Positions 1 to 7,378 of a stretch of 21,684 bases of DNA are shown here, piece by piece. Both the position numbers and the translations under genes were made by a program. Below the pieces are notes generated by a model that made no database searches, had not been told where the DNA came from, and saw only the letters and a program-made list of their open reading frames with translations. The DNA is taken from IMG/VR virus record IMGVR_UViG_3300050120_000013, positions 1 through 21,684 of that record, one strand, 5' to 3'. How positions within the stretch are numbered: position 1 is the stretch's first letter; every line of letters begins with the position of its first letter. Source of the stretch: a virus.

Positions 1-97
1 CAACGGTCGCGTCAACGATGGAAGTCGCCGATGCCTGCACCGCCGCGACGTTACTGCTGACGAAGCTGGTAAATCCCTGCCATGAGATGGCTGCCAT
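1..97 (-). CDS. Baseplate J-like protein, N-terminal fragment (cut by window edge)
   Basis: The reading frame opens with ATG at 97 on the minus strand, 7 bases after the TAG stop of the gp25-like gene, and is preceded by AGGAAACAA, a good ribosome-binding site. It stays open to base 1, giving 32 residues that begin MAAISWQGFTSFV and continue with an Ala/Ser-rich helix ending SIVDATV. Phage baseplate J-like (Mu gp47/P2 gpJ) proteins typically start this way, with a short aromatic segment, an Ala-rich helix, then a D-x-TVGSxxR-type motif. The position directly after a gp25-like wedge gene is the canonical W-J order of contractile-tail baseplates. The family name is inference from this short N-terminus plus synteny; the catalogue-defining part of the protein lies outside the window. 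Confidence 0.7.
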   Translation of the reverse strand, partial: MAAISWQGFTSFVSSNVAAVQASATSIVDATV

Positions 98-104
98 TTG
101 TTTC

Positions 105-476
105 CTAAGCCAGATCGAAGCCGAATGATTGCGGAGTGCCGCTCAGGTCCGTGTAGCGGACGTTGAGCGTGGTAACGCCTGTTCCTTGAGCGGTAGTGAC
201 CGTGACGGTGGGAAGCGGCTTTCGCGACACCGTGGGCTCAACGAGCAACTGCGAAAGCACGATTGCCTGCACTTGATTCGGATCGAGCTCTTCTTCGCCG
301 ATCTTTTGCAATAGGCCGGCGCCATACCCCTGCACCCAGATGTACCCAGCGGTTAGCAGTCGCCGGATCACGCGCTGCACTGTCCGGTTGTGGTTGCTGA
401 CGACAGCGATGTCACCCGAGGGGGTCGTGCCCAGATCCTCACCGTAGAGGTGGTCGATGTCACAAAGGTCTGCCAT
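105..476 (-). CDS. Baseplate wedge protein, gp25/gpW-like (Mu gp46-type)
   Basis: This 123-residue protein would be a sheath-initiating wedge component of the baseplate. It starts MADLCDIDHLYGEDL, has a central segment with V-V-S-N-H-N-R and Q-R-V-I-R-R-L-L-T-A-G-Y near residues 26-45, then an acidic GEEELDPNQ stretch and a beta-rich C-terminus around residues 85-123. The size and the N-x-R-x-V-x-R-x-L pattern suit the GPW/gp25 and Mu gp46-type wedge proteins. It lies 13 bases after the stop of the upstream gene and 7 bases before the J-like gene, as expected in a V-...-W-J baseplate operon. The start has no strong Shine-Dalgarno site, so translation may depend on the upstream gene. The assignment rests on synteny as much as on sequence. 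Confidence 0.65.
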   Translation of the reverse strand: MADLCDIDHLYGEDLGTTPSGDIAVVSNHNRTVQRVIRRLLTAGYIWVQGYGAGLLQKIGEEELDPNQVQAIVLSQLLVEPTVSRKPLPTVTVTTAQGTGVTTLNVRYTDLSGTPQSFGFDLA

Positions 477-489
477 ATTCAGATCGCGC

Positions 490-1194
490 TCATGGGATTA
501 CCGACACGGTTTGCAGAATTGCAATGTTCGGAGCAGACATAACGGCTTGAATTAAGGAAAGCGCAGCCGCGTTCTTGGTGTTGGTGGGGGCCGCAAAAGA
601 CAGGAAAGCCGACGCCTGCGCAACATCGTTCACGACCGACATATAGGCATTGCTGTCGTTGCTCACATAGTTGTTCAGTACTGTCGTGTAGCCATTCAGA
701 GCCGTTTCTGCTGCAGCCGGCAGAATCGTCAAATTCGTGAGGCCTGCGACCAGCGCATTGACATACGCATCAATCGGGGCGATCGCTGATGCGCAGCCAA
801 GCGCCGTATACATCGTGGGCAGTAAGGCTGCGGATGAGCCGAAATAGCCCGACATGTAATTGTCGAGCGCCCCGGCCATACCGACCACGCCGTTCAGCGT
901 CGGTTGCCCCGGTTGCGTGGCCGCAGCGATACCACTGAGCCGGTTGGTATGGGCAAGCATCGCCGACACGGCCGCGCCCAAGTTCGTCAATGCCTGCTGA
1001 ACTGCGGCTAAGTTCGGTGACGCTATTCCAGTGATGGGGTCGGGCGCACCTATTCCTGTTGAGGGGAGAAGGCCGTAAGCCGTGTTGATGTCGTTTCCCA
1101 GTGTCGTCACGATTGCGCCGACAGGGTTGGTCACCACGGCAGATGCGCCGTTGGCCATGTAATTGGCAAACAGGGTTTGTGCTGGCGTGGACAT
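490..1194 (-). CDS. Hypothetical Ala-rich structural protein in the baseplate operon
   Basis: I do not recognise this 234-residue protein. It is very rich in Ala, Leu, Asn and Thr, has almost no charged residues, begins MSTPAQTLFANYMANG and reads as a run of amphipathic helices, with several N/A-rich repeats of the type A-L-x-N-L or A-L-x-x-Y. There is no signal peptide and no clear membrane segment. It starts 3 bases after the stop of the preceding gene (1198-1764) and is followed by the gp25-like gene, so it is co-translated with baseplate parts. A role as an accessory baseplate or tail-tip component, or as a chaperone for one, is inferred only from position. Low charge and high Ala resemble other virion accessory proteins. 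Confidence 0.6.
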   Translation of the reverse strand: MSTPAQTLFANYMANGASAVVTNPVGAIVTTLGNDINTAYGLLPSTGIGAPDPITGIASPNLAAVQQALTNLGAAVSAMLAHTNRLSGIAAATQPGQPTLNGVVGMAGALDNYMSGYFGSSAALLPTMYTALGCASAIAPIDAYVNALVAGLTNLTILPAAAETALNGYTTVLNNYVSNDSNAYMSVVNDVAQASAFLSFAAPTNTKNAAALSLIQAVMSAPNIAILQTVSVIP

Positions 1195-1197
1195 GAG

Positions 1198-1764
1198 TTA
1201 ATCCACTCCCAGAGTTATGGTGCAGTCTGTGATGGTGGCTGCCTTGGCCATGATGGCGCTTTCCAGCGAGGCAAGTCGCGCTGGAAGGTCAGTCAGCATC
1301 GCCGTCAAAGACTCTATCTGGCGCTCTAGGCGGTTAAATGCCAGCACTACCTGAATCAACTCTTGAGCCAGAGCGAGAGCTTCTTGTATAAAAGACGATG
1401 TCCCTGCGATCCCGAGATTCATCGTCACTGCCGCCTGCGCGTGTAAATACGCAATTGCAGAGCCAATATCAACGACCGCTCCGACCGTCAGCGACTGTGT
1501 AGCCAGCGCGGTAAATCCCACCTGCGATCCGGCGAGTGTGGCGATGTGATTCTCTAGCGTAGATATTCTTACGGCCAACTGATTGTAATCAGATTGAATC
1601 AGAGCCAATTGCGTCGTCACAGCGGCGATCGTGCCATTTACGGAATTGGCCGCCTGGGTCATGATCTTCTGGAGACCGTCACAGGTGACCGTGGCGGAAA
1701 CTCGCGTATTCAGGCTATCAAAATACCCCTGATTAAACGCTGACTCTCCTTGCGGATAAGACAT
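1198..1764 (-). CDS. Hypothetical helical/coiled-coil protein in the baseplate operon
   Basis: This 188-residue protein is not recognised. After MSYPQGESAFNQGYFDSLN it contains a long helical segment (about residues 35-75) with heptad-like spacing of Ile/Leu (I-A-A-V-T-T-Q-L-A-L-I ... L-E-N-H-I-A-T-L) and a second one near residues 130-170 (L-A-L-A-Q-E-L-I-Q-V-V-L ... L-E-R-Q-I-E-S-L), suggesting two coiled coils. An AGGGGCG ribosome-binding site sits 5 bases before the ATG, formed partly by the end of the spike gene, whose stop lies 9 bases upstream. It pairs with the next unknown gene between spike gpV and the gp25-like wedge gene. A trimeric structural or tail-fibre-adaptor role is possible but unproven. 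Confidence 0.6.
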   Translation of the reverse strand: MSYPQGESAFNQGYFDSLNTRVSATVTCDGLQKIMTQAANSVNGTIAAVTTQLALIQSDYNQLAVRISTLENHIATLAGSQVGFTALATQSLTVGAVVDIGSAIAYLHAQAAVTMNLGIAGTSSFIQEALALAQELIQVVLAFNRLERQIESLTAMLTDLPARLASLESAIMAKAATITDCTITLGVD

Positions 1765-1773
1765 GAAGCGCCC

Positions 1774-2337
1774 CTAGTAAATGTTGGTGACAATGCCGTC
1801 CTGCACCGTGACGGTGATGCCTTCAATAGTCGTGAAAGACCCGCTTGCCCCAGTGCCGACCGTGACGTTTCCCGTCACATCCAAACTTCCCGTAACGCTT
1901 GTTTCTGCGGTAATTGACAGTGCGAGGCCATTGAGCGAGACGTTCCCGTCATTGGTGAACTTGAAGAAAGCACCTGACGCGTGGACCATCCAGAATTCGC
2001 CGCTCTGCACCGCCAGCGGCAGATGCGAGGCGTCATACACACGCCCAATTATCTGGCCCGAACCAGCATCGCCCTCAGCGTGCGCGACAAACACCTGATC
2101 GCCTACTGTCGGCGGGCAGTACACACCCCAGCCCGGTCCCGACCAGATGGTCTGCACTGGAATCCAGCCGCTTTCGCCGGACTCGCCCTCAGCCGGGAAC
2201 GCGCCCTCTGGCATGATCTGGACCTTGCAGGCGTATTGCGCCGGGTCGTAGCTCGTCACAATGCCCATGCGCGAGTCGGCAATAAGCTGCGCCTGCCGTG
2301 CGGCTTGCGCGCGCACTGCATTGTTGAATCCTTCCAT
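1774..2337 (-). CDS. Baseplate spike/assembly protein gpV (OB-fold, Mu gp45/P2 gpV-like)
   Basis: This protein forms the membrane-piercing spike below the tail hub. I place the start at ATG 2337 (MEGFNNAVRAQAARQ, 187 aa), 4 bases after the TGA of the hub gene. A longer frame begins with GTG at 2382 but has no ribosome-binding site and overlaps the hub gene by 41 bases. Residues about 25-110 fit the OB-fold core: M-G-I-V-T-S-Y-D, V-Q-I-M-P-E-G, G-W-I-P-V-Q, P-P-T-V-G-D-Q-V-F-V, then G-Q-I-I-G-R-V-Y-D. The C-terminus repeats short beta strands (T-G-N-V-T-V-G-T-G, G-I-T-V-T-V-Q-D-G), typical of a triple-stranded beta-helix spike. Family assignment is strong from these motifs and from the neighbours (hub upstream, wedge genes downstream). 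Confidence 0.88.
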   Translation of the reverse strand: MEGFNNAVRAQAARQAQLIADSRMGIVTSYDPAQYACKVQIMPEGAFPAEGESGESGWIPVQTIWSGPGWGVYCPPTVGDQVFVAHAEGDAGSGQIIGRVYDASHLPLAVQSGEFWMVHASGAFFKFTNDGNVSLNGLALSITAETSVTGSLDVTGNVTVGTGASGSFTTIEGITVTVQDGIVTNIY

Positions 2338-2341
2338 GGGA

Positions 2342-3457
2342 TCAGACTTCCGGGTTGGTCTCGGTCGAGTGGTTCTTGCCACTGAAAGTCATCACGAAGC
2401 CGCCCTCAAAATCGAGCGTGCGCGTAATCTGCTGAATGTAGTAAGACTGATCGAATGAGGTCTGCGTGCCTTGGATGACGGCCTTGTTCTGCGTTGTAAG
2501 CAGCGGGCCGCCCTCTACCGTCGCATCAAACGTGCGCTCGAATTTGGTGACGTCGACCAGCGTCTGATTCGCGAGGTTCTGCGCCTGCTGCTGCGTCAGG
2601 TTGGGTCGCCTGATGATGTACGACTGCACCTTTTCCGCGCCCTTTGATGCTGACGAGTTCGCCGACTTCTTGCCGGCGCGCGTCGCGACTGCCTTGATCG
2701 ACTTGCCGGATGCCACGTTATGGCTGAGCACCGTCACCGAGACGTCCTGAGCCAGCGTCAACGAGCGACGAAGCTTGAGGCGGACGGCATTCGACTCGAT
2801 GATGGCGCCATTCTTCTGCACCGTGACCACGGTCGGGCTCGCGTCGCTATCGGCCTGCGGTGGCCCGAAATACAGCGTGTTGCCGCGAACGTAGCAGTCG
2901 AACCCTTCCTGCTGCGCGAGGAAAACGAGCAGATCCCACGTCGGAATGTCGCGCGAGATGCTGGCGTATGCCTGGTTGTAGTACTGCCCTACCGGCGTCG
3001 TGGTCGGCGTGACGTTGGGCACCAGATTGAACTGTTGCGCGATCGTCGTCGCGATCCACGATGACACGTGATCGGGGTACTTGTTCGTTGTCTTCGTGTC
3101 GATCAGTTGCGCAGAGAGGTCGCGGCCAGAAATGACCAGCGAGTCTGCATCGAGCGGATCAATGTCGACGTCATCAACCTGTCCGAGAATGATCGACGTC
3201 TGGTTGCCGGCCGCCGAACTCACATCCGAGCCGGGCGCGATCGATCCAAACAGGATTTCGACCTGCACGTCCGTGACGTCAGCCCAGTACGCCATGCCGT
3301 AGCCTTCTGGCTGATTCCACGCCTCGAGGTTCACCGTCCACGTGTCGGCCGCGAAGTGCGATTTGCTGGTAACGCTCGCCTTCAGGAAGCTGATCGGTAC
3401 GCCATTAACCTTGACGATGCCGCGCGGCCGGCGCGCAGATGAGGTGCGAGTTGTCAT
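2342..3457 (-). CDS. Baseplate hub protein, gpD-like (Mu gp44/T4 gp27 type)
   Basis: This is the central hub that joins the tail tube to the spike. The 371-residue protein carries hub-family hallmarks: an N-terminal beta domain, then L-V-I-S-G-R-D-L-S-A-Q-L near residue 110, a segment W-D-L-L-V-F-L-A-Q-Q-E-G-F-D around residues 180-193 followed by G-N-T-L-Y-F-G-P, and a C-terminal domain ending with I-Q-Q-I-T-R-T-L-D-F-E-G-G-F. This order is typical of the phage late-control D family. The start overlaps the end of the LysM-like gene by an ATGA-type junction, and the stop is 4 bases before the spike start. The gene therefore sits in a tightly coupled X-D-V baseplate block. No odd features were seen. 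Confidence 0.88.
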   Translation of the reverse strand: MTTRTSSARRPRGIVKVNGVPISFLKASVTSKSHFAADTWTVNLEAWNQPEGYGMAYWADVTDVQVEILFGSIAPGSDVSSAAGNQTSIILGQVDDVDIDPLDADSLVISGRDLSAQLIDTKTTNKYPDHVSSWIATTIAQQFNLVPNVTPTTTPVGQYYNQAYASISRDIPTWDLLVFLAQQEGFDCYVRGNTLYFGPPQADSDASPTVVTVQKNGAIIESNAVRLKLRRSLTLAQDVSVTVLSHNVASGKSIKAVATRAGKKSANSSASKGAEKVQSYIIRRPNLTQQQAQNLANQTLVDVTKFERTFDATVEGGPLLTTQNKAVIQGTQTSFDQSYYIQQITRTLDFEGGFVMTFSGKNHSTETNPEV

Positions 3458-3654
3458 TGCGAGGCGAGAATCCCGTCGTTGGCCTGAGCCGCGTTATAGG
3501 CCGGAATGACAAGCGTCGAATCCGTATCGATCAGCGGATCAGTGAGCCCATTCGCACGTGCGATGAGTGTCCATGCCGTTGCGTCTCCGTAATACTGCGA
3601 GGCGAGCCGATACAGGTCATCGCCAGGCGAGACCGTGACTGATGTGATTGCCAT
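3454..3654 (-). CDS. LysM-like tail protein (gpX type)
   Basis: This 66-residue protein is essentially one LysM-like fold. It shows V-S-P-G-D-D-L-Y-R-L-A-S-Q-Y-Y-G-D-A, then W-T-L-I-A-R-A-N-G-L and L-V-I-P, the three conserved parts of P2 gpX-type proteins (G-D-T/D-L, I-A/ANxL and the hydrophobic I-P end). In contractile tails these proteins bind the hub and help complete the baseplate. The start lies immediately after the TAA of the upstream gene, and the end overlaps the hub start by 4 bases. Small size, motif order and position next to a gpD-like hub make the call secure. The peptidoglycan-binding reading of LysM is probably not its role here. Confidence 0.88.
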   Translation of the reverse strand: MAITSVTVSPGDDLYRLASQYYGDATAWTLIARANGLTDPLIDTDSTLVIPAYNAAQANDGILASQ

Positions 3655-4476
3655 TTAGCTGCCCAGTTGGCCGATGTTGATTGACATGCGCCCGAGGGTG
3701 TTCGAGCAATCGACGTTGGCGGCTAATGCGCTCGACAGGCCTGAGAGGTTCTGCAGGGACGCGATCATGTTTTGTGGCGATGTGCCACTGGCAAATAAAG
3801 CGGGGTTTCCGGCCGCCGTCAAACCTTCGTCCAGCGTCGACTGCAAACCCTGCGAAATATCCATCGCCGCGCCTACCTGCACGCCAAGAGCCGCCTGAGA
3901 ATCCACCGTGCCGCCAGAGATAGATCCGATAGACGCAATCGTGCTGTTCACGCCAGCCACTGCGGTTGACAGGGCGCTAGCCGCGCCGATAATCGGGCTG
4001 GACAAGGTGGCCGAAAGCCCGCCAATCGAGACGCCAATCGTGTCGCAGTAAGTCGTCGCATATCCAACATCGGAAATGGTCTGACTGTCGACGTCCGGCG
4101 CGTAACTTTGCATCGGTTGCGTCTGGTCCTGAACCACCGCTAGCGTGATCGTGTACGGGATCTCCCAGAAACGCCGGAAATCCCACTTGAATTCAGCGAT
4201 AACGACGAGGTACTGATACCCCGCCCACGTCGCCACAACCTGATTGCCTTGACGACGCATTACGTCGAGCTGGGCGCACCGGTCCTGCGCGGTGCCATCC
4301 ATGAAGGTGCCCGACCACGTGATGTCGTCGTCGTCCGGCCCCATCGTATCGATGGTGCGTGCGCCACCCGGGTACTTATGCTTGAACAGCGCCTGCGAAC
4401 CGCCGGCCTTGATGCTGTCCGGGATCTCGAACTCCTGAAAAGCGACCGAGTCCAGGTATAGAGTAAAGTCGCTCAT
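3655..4476 (-). CDS. Baseplate/tail protein with gpU- or DNA-circularisation-like N-terminal domain
   Basis: The 273-residue protein starts MSDFTLYLDSVAFQEFEIPDS. Residues about 20-115 contain K-Y-P-G-G-A-R-T-I-D, D-D-I-T-W-S-G-T-F, A-Q-L-D-V-M-R-R-Q-G and F-W-E-I-P-Y-T-I-T-L-A-V-V, the arrangement found in phage proteins with gpU-like or Mu gp43-type (DNA-circularisation N-terminal) domains. These act between tape measure and hub at the tail tip. The remainder (about 130-273) is Ala/Ser-rich and predicted helical, and I do not recognise it. The start overlaps the tape-measure stop (TGATG) and the stop directly precedes the LysM-like start. Family naming is moderate; a baseplate role is well supported by position. 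Confidence 0.65.
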   Translation of the reverse strand: MSDFTLYLDSVAFQEFEIPDSIKAGGSQALFKHKYPGGARTIDTMGPDDDDITWSGTFMDGTAQDRCAQLDVMRRQGNQVVATWAGYQYLVVIAEFKWDFRRFWEIPYTITLAVVQDQTQPMQSYAPDVDSQTISDVGYATTYCDTIGVSIGGLSATLSSPIIGAASALSTAVAGVNSTIASIGSISGGTVDSQAALGVQVGAAMDISQGLQSTLDEGLTAAGNPALFASGTSPQNMIASLQNLSGLSSALAANVDCSNTLGRMSINIGQLGS

Positions 4477-6884
4477 CAGAATCCGTAGTCAGGTCGAAGT
4501 GGCCCAAGGCGTGTGTCGAAGCCGCTCGTGCCGGTTGAGGGGCGCGACGATTCGCGGTTCAGGTGGTCAAGCATGAAGCTGCCGACGGCGTGGCCGTCCA
4601 GCATGACCTTGGCGCCGCTCATCTTGTCCGCAATCATCGAGGCCAGTTGAGCGTTTGAGTGTCGATCTGCGCCCGCCCCCGCATTACCGCGCGAGACGTC
4701 GGCCGCTGTCGGGCCGCTCGGAGCCGCACCGTTCGGAGCCGCAGGCTTGTCGATCCCGCCGAGCCACGTTGGCAGATGCGACCGGACTGCGCTGACCATA
4801 TTCGATAGCCAGTTCGAAACGGCCGACACGATGCTGGATAGCCAGCCCGTGACATCGGCAAGAAGCCCGGTCCAGTTGATCGCCAGAACGGCAGCTCCAA
4901 TGGCTACGATGCCGGCAGCGATCCCAGCAATTGCCCATGCGACTCCAGTGCTGGCAAGAGCCGCTATCGCACCGATGGCCGCCGCGATAGTGCCAACAAC
5001 GACCAGGATCGAACCGAACACCACAGCGAATGCCGCGAGCGCAGCGACTGCTACCAGGATGCCCTTGGTAATACCCGGATGACGCGTTGCGAATTCCCCG
5101 ATCGCGGTGAACATCGACGTCAGGGATTTCATCGCCGACAGGACCATCGGCATCGCCGCCTTGCCGATCGCCGTCATCATGCTTTCTTCTTGAGCCGAGA
5201 AAGCGCTCTTGATAGTGTTCGGATCGTTCGAGTTAAGCTCGCCGAATCCGCCACCAGCGGTCGCCGCTTGCTTTTGCATGGCGATGTCGCGCTGCATTTG
5301 CTGCTGCTGGGTGACCATTAGCGAAGCTTCGCGCTGCGTCGTCTGCCGTCCGAACAGTCGGATGATGTTGTCCGAAATCTGCTTGTTGTCGAGTCCTGCG
5401 TGCTTCAGCGTGGGAATGAAGACGTTCACCATCCAGTCGAGTGCGCCACCCTCGCCCTTGAACACGTCCTCGCCCTTGATTGCGCCGGGGGCGAGTCGGA
5501 CCCCAGTTCGCGTCTTGGTCACCTTGTGGGTGTCGATGAGACCGTACTTCTCCCAGTCCTCAACCATCCGTTGCGGCATGACACCGCCGACGACCTGCTG
5601 ATTCATCGAGGTCAGTGCGGTACCGGCGCGCTTGCCGCCCATTTCCATGATGAGCGTAGCGTTTTGGCCGATGACCTTTGCCGGGTCCATGTTCTTCACG
5701 ACAGCACTTGCCTGCTGCGCGAAACCGACCCACTCATTCGGGCTGATTTTGCCGTGGCTCATGATTGCGGCCTGCGTGATCGCATCGATCATCTTCGCAG
5801 CGCGCGCCGGGTCCTGCTTCCCGGTCTTCGGGTCGACAGTGCCGCCCATCATTTCGACGGCGCGCAGCGTGCTGTAGGCGAGTCCTTCGGGTGCGTTGCC
5901 GCCGTTCAGCGATCCCATCACCGCATTGAGTTTCGCGACTTGCGGCAGGAAGTGCACCGCCTCGCTGATGCTCAAGTTGACGTCCGGCAGAATCGAGCGA
6001 AGTTCGCCGATCATCTGCAAGTTGGACGTGGCAGTGCTGGTCGTGATGTCGCGCGACGTCTTCCATGCAACGGTTGTCGCGTCTGCAACGTCCTTCGCCG
6101 ACATACCGGCGATTTTCATCAGCTCGAGCTGGTGCGTATATTCGGCTGCGTCCTTGGTGGTCGCGACGAGCGCCCCGCCGATGGTTTCACCGAAGTTCTT
6201 GATCATTCCGCCAGCGTATGCGGCGGCGAAACCGTTCATGCCACCGCCACCGCCACCGCCTGCGCCGCCGCCAGCACCACCACCGCCGCCGCCACCGCCG
6301 CCACCTGATCCGCCGCCGGGAGGAGTGCCGCCAGGTCCACCACCAAAGGGCACGATTCCGCCACCGCCCGACCCGCCACCGCCACCAGAAGGGCCGGGGA
6401 GGAAGGCGCCACCGCGACCGCCGCCAGAGCCACCGCCAGGCGGAACCCAGTACGGATCGACCGTCGAGTGACCGCCTATATCGATAACTCGGCGAGGAGA
6501 CTGATCTCTACCGGGCAGCATGCGCGGGTCTGTCTGATAGCGGGGGCTCTGCACCACTATGCCGCCGCTCGGCGAGCGCATGGGCTGCATCGGCTGCACT
6601 GAACGCTGACTAAGCGTCGCCAGTTCGCGATTCAGGTTGCTCGCCGCAGTCGCTGCCTTGGACGCCCCGGAAGCGAAGTCCGAAAAGGCCGCGTTCTGCT
6701 TCTCGGCGAACTTGCTCGCGCTACCAGACGACTTTTCGAAGACCGTGCCAAGCTTGCTGATGTTCTTTGTCAGCGACGTCATTTCGGCGTTGACCTGCCG
6801 GCCGATCATGGCGATCTTTTCAAGTACGGCGGTGAGCTCGTCCTTGACGGTGAGCGTCGAGGCAATGCTGTAGCTGACGGTCAT
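4476..6884 (-). CDS. Tail tape measure protein with polyglycine hinge
   Basis: This 802-residue protein sets tail length and is threaded through the tube. Residues 1-100 are helical (L-T-A-V-L-E-K-I ... S-N-L-N-R-E-L-A-T-L). Residues about 149-215 are an extreme Gly-rich linker with runs of up to ten Gly. Residues about 216-600 form a tape-measure core (A-Y-A-G-G-M-I, L-E-L-M-K-I-A-G-M, the region around N-Q-Q-V-V-G-G-V-M-P). A hydrophobic stretch at about 608-669 (for example A-V-A-A-L-A-A-F-A-V-V-F) would insert into the host membrane, as in many tape measures. The C-terminus is polar. The gene begins 3 bases after the stop of the gp10-like gene and lies after the tail chaperones, its usual place. 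Length suggests a tail of ordinary to short size. Confidence 0.92.
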   Translation of the reverse strand: MTVSYSIASTLTVKDELTAVLEKIAMIGRQVNAEMTSLTKNISKLGTVFEKSSGSASKFAEKQNAAFSDFASGASKAATAASNLNRELATLSQRSVQPMQPMRSPSGGIVVQSPRYQTDPRMLPGRDQSPRRVIDIGGHSTVDPYWVPPGGGSGGGRGGAFLPGPSGGGGGSGGGGIVPFGGGPGGTPPGGGSGGGGGGGGGGAGGGAGGGGGGGMNGFAAAYAGGMIKNFGETIGGALVATTKDAAEYTHQLELMKIAGMSAKDVADATTVAWKTSRDITTSTATSNLQMIGELRSILPDVNLSISEAVHFLPQVAKLNAVMGSLNGGNAPEGLAYSTLRAVEMMGGTVDPKTGKQDPARAAKMIDAITQAAIMSHGKISPNEWVGFAQQASAVVKNMDPAKVIGQNATLIMEMGGKRAGTALTSMNQQVVGGVMPQRMVEDWEKYGLIDTHKVTKTRTGVRLAPGAIKGEDVFKGEGGALDWMVNVFIPTLKHAGLDNKQISDNIIRLFGRQTTQREASLMVTQQQQMQRDIAMQKQAATAGGGFGELNSNDPNTIKSAFSAQEESMMTAIGKAAMPMVLSAMKSLTSMFTAIGEFATRHPGITKGILVAVAALAAFAVVFGSILVVVGTIAAAIGAIAALASTGVAWAIAGIAAGIVAIGAAVLAINWTGLLADVTGWLSSIVSAVSNWLSNMVSAVRSHLPTWLGGIDKPAAPNGAAPSGPTAADVSRGNAGAGADRHSNAQLASMIADKMSGAKVMLDGHAVGSFMLDHLNRESSRPSTGTSGFDTRLGPLRPDYGF
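6236..6440 (-). repeat. Low-complexity GGT/GGC codon tract (polyglycine linker of the tape measure)
   Basis: On the plus strand this is a purine-poor run of ccaccgcc-type units. On the minus strand it encodes Gly-rich residues of the tape measure, with occasional Ser, Pro, Ala and Arg. The trinucleotide nature makes it prone to slippage in steps of 3, which would change linker length without breaking the frame. It is not a CRISPR array: there are no unique spacers. Confidence 0.85.
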
Positions 6885-6887
6885 TTT

Positions 6888-7376
6888 TTAAACTGCCTTT
6901 GAAAATACATACTCAACCGTTTCACCCAGCAAATCGCGCCCCATCTTCTCGCTTTCGAACATCGCTGGCCCAATCGCTGGCCGAGGAGGAATGGTGTCGG
7001 TGCCCATCTCCTGCCAGTACGCAATCTGTGATTCAGAGCCCACCGATAGCGTGTGCTCGCGCCCGCTCTTCTCGATCGAATGCTTGATGCTGTCCCGCAG
7101 ATCGCCCTTGATCAGCAGTGCGGAGTTCGGCCCGGCATCCGGCGCGGCTTCTCCGTCGACGATTGCCTGTATGTGAACCTGCTGCGTAGCGTCGGCGAGG
7201 TCTGCCCAGCCATTGAACTGGCCTGACGCTTGCTGGATGTGGCCGATCTTGTCTTTGGCGACCTGCTCGACGTGCTTGCCGATCTTTTCGAGTGTCTTGG
7301 CCGTTTCCTTGGGCATCACTTTCGCGACGCGCTCAAGGTGCTTTGCCAGATCCCCGAAAGATTTGAATTCAGGCAT
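6888..7376 (-). CDS. HK97 gp10-like / virion morphogenesis protein
   Basis: The 162-residue protein begins MPEFKSFGDLAKHLERVAK and has a helical N-terminus (A-K-T-L-E-K-I-G-K-H-V-E-Q-V-A-K), a middle part with L-L-I-K-G-D-L-R-D-S-I, and a C-terminal motif A-Y-W-Q-E-M-G-T-D-T-I-P-P-R-P-A-I-G-P-A. This last motif (YxxxxExGT-x-x-x-x-x-RPF/Ax) is the signature of HK97 gp10-like and Mu virion-morphogenesis proteins, which act at the head-tail joint or in tail completion. The start follows the TAG of the frameshifted chaperone by 2 bases, and the stop precedes the tape measure by 3. The place between chaperone and tape measure is unusual, because the family normally lies among neck genes. Confidence 0.75.
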   Translation of the reverse strand: MPEFKSFGDLAKHLERVAKVMPKETAKTLEKIGKHVEQVAKDKIGHIQQASGQFNGWADLADATQQVHIQAIVDGEAAPDAGPNSALLIKGDLRDSIKHSIEKSGREHTLSVGSESQIAYWQEMGTDTIPPRPAIGPAMFESEKMGRDLLGETVEYVFSKAV

Positions 7377-7378
7377 GG

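Noticed and set aside
2338-2382. N-terminal extension of the spike gene from a GTG at 2382
   Set aside because: No ribosome-binding site, overlap with the hub gene, and basic non-conserved residues; ATG 2337 sits just after the hub stop.
5400-6308. 302-aa plus-strand open frame opposite the tape measure
   Set aside because: It is antisense to a clear tape-measure gene, lacks a ribosome-binding site and has a His/Arg-rich composition typical of shadow frames in GC-rich DNA.
6236-6440. Repetitive tract as CRISPR array or tandem regulatory repeat
   Set aside because: Units are 3-6 bases with no spacers and encode the glycine linker in frame.
5896-6471. Plus-strand proline-rich open frame
   Set aside because: It is the reverse complement of the polyglycine codons of the tape measure (ggc to gcc/ccg), not a real proline-rich protein.
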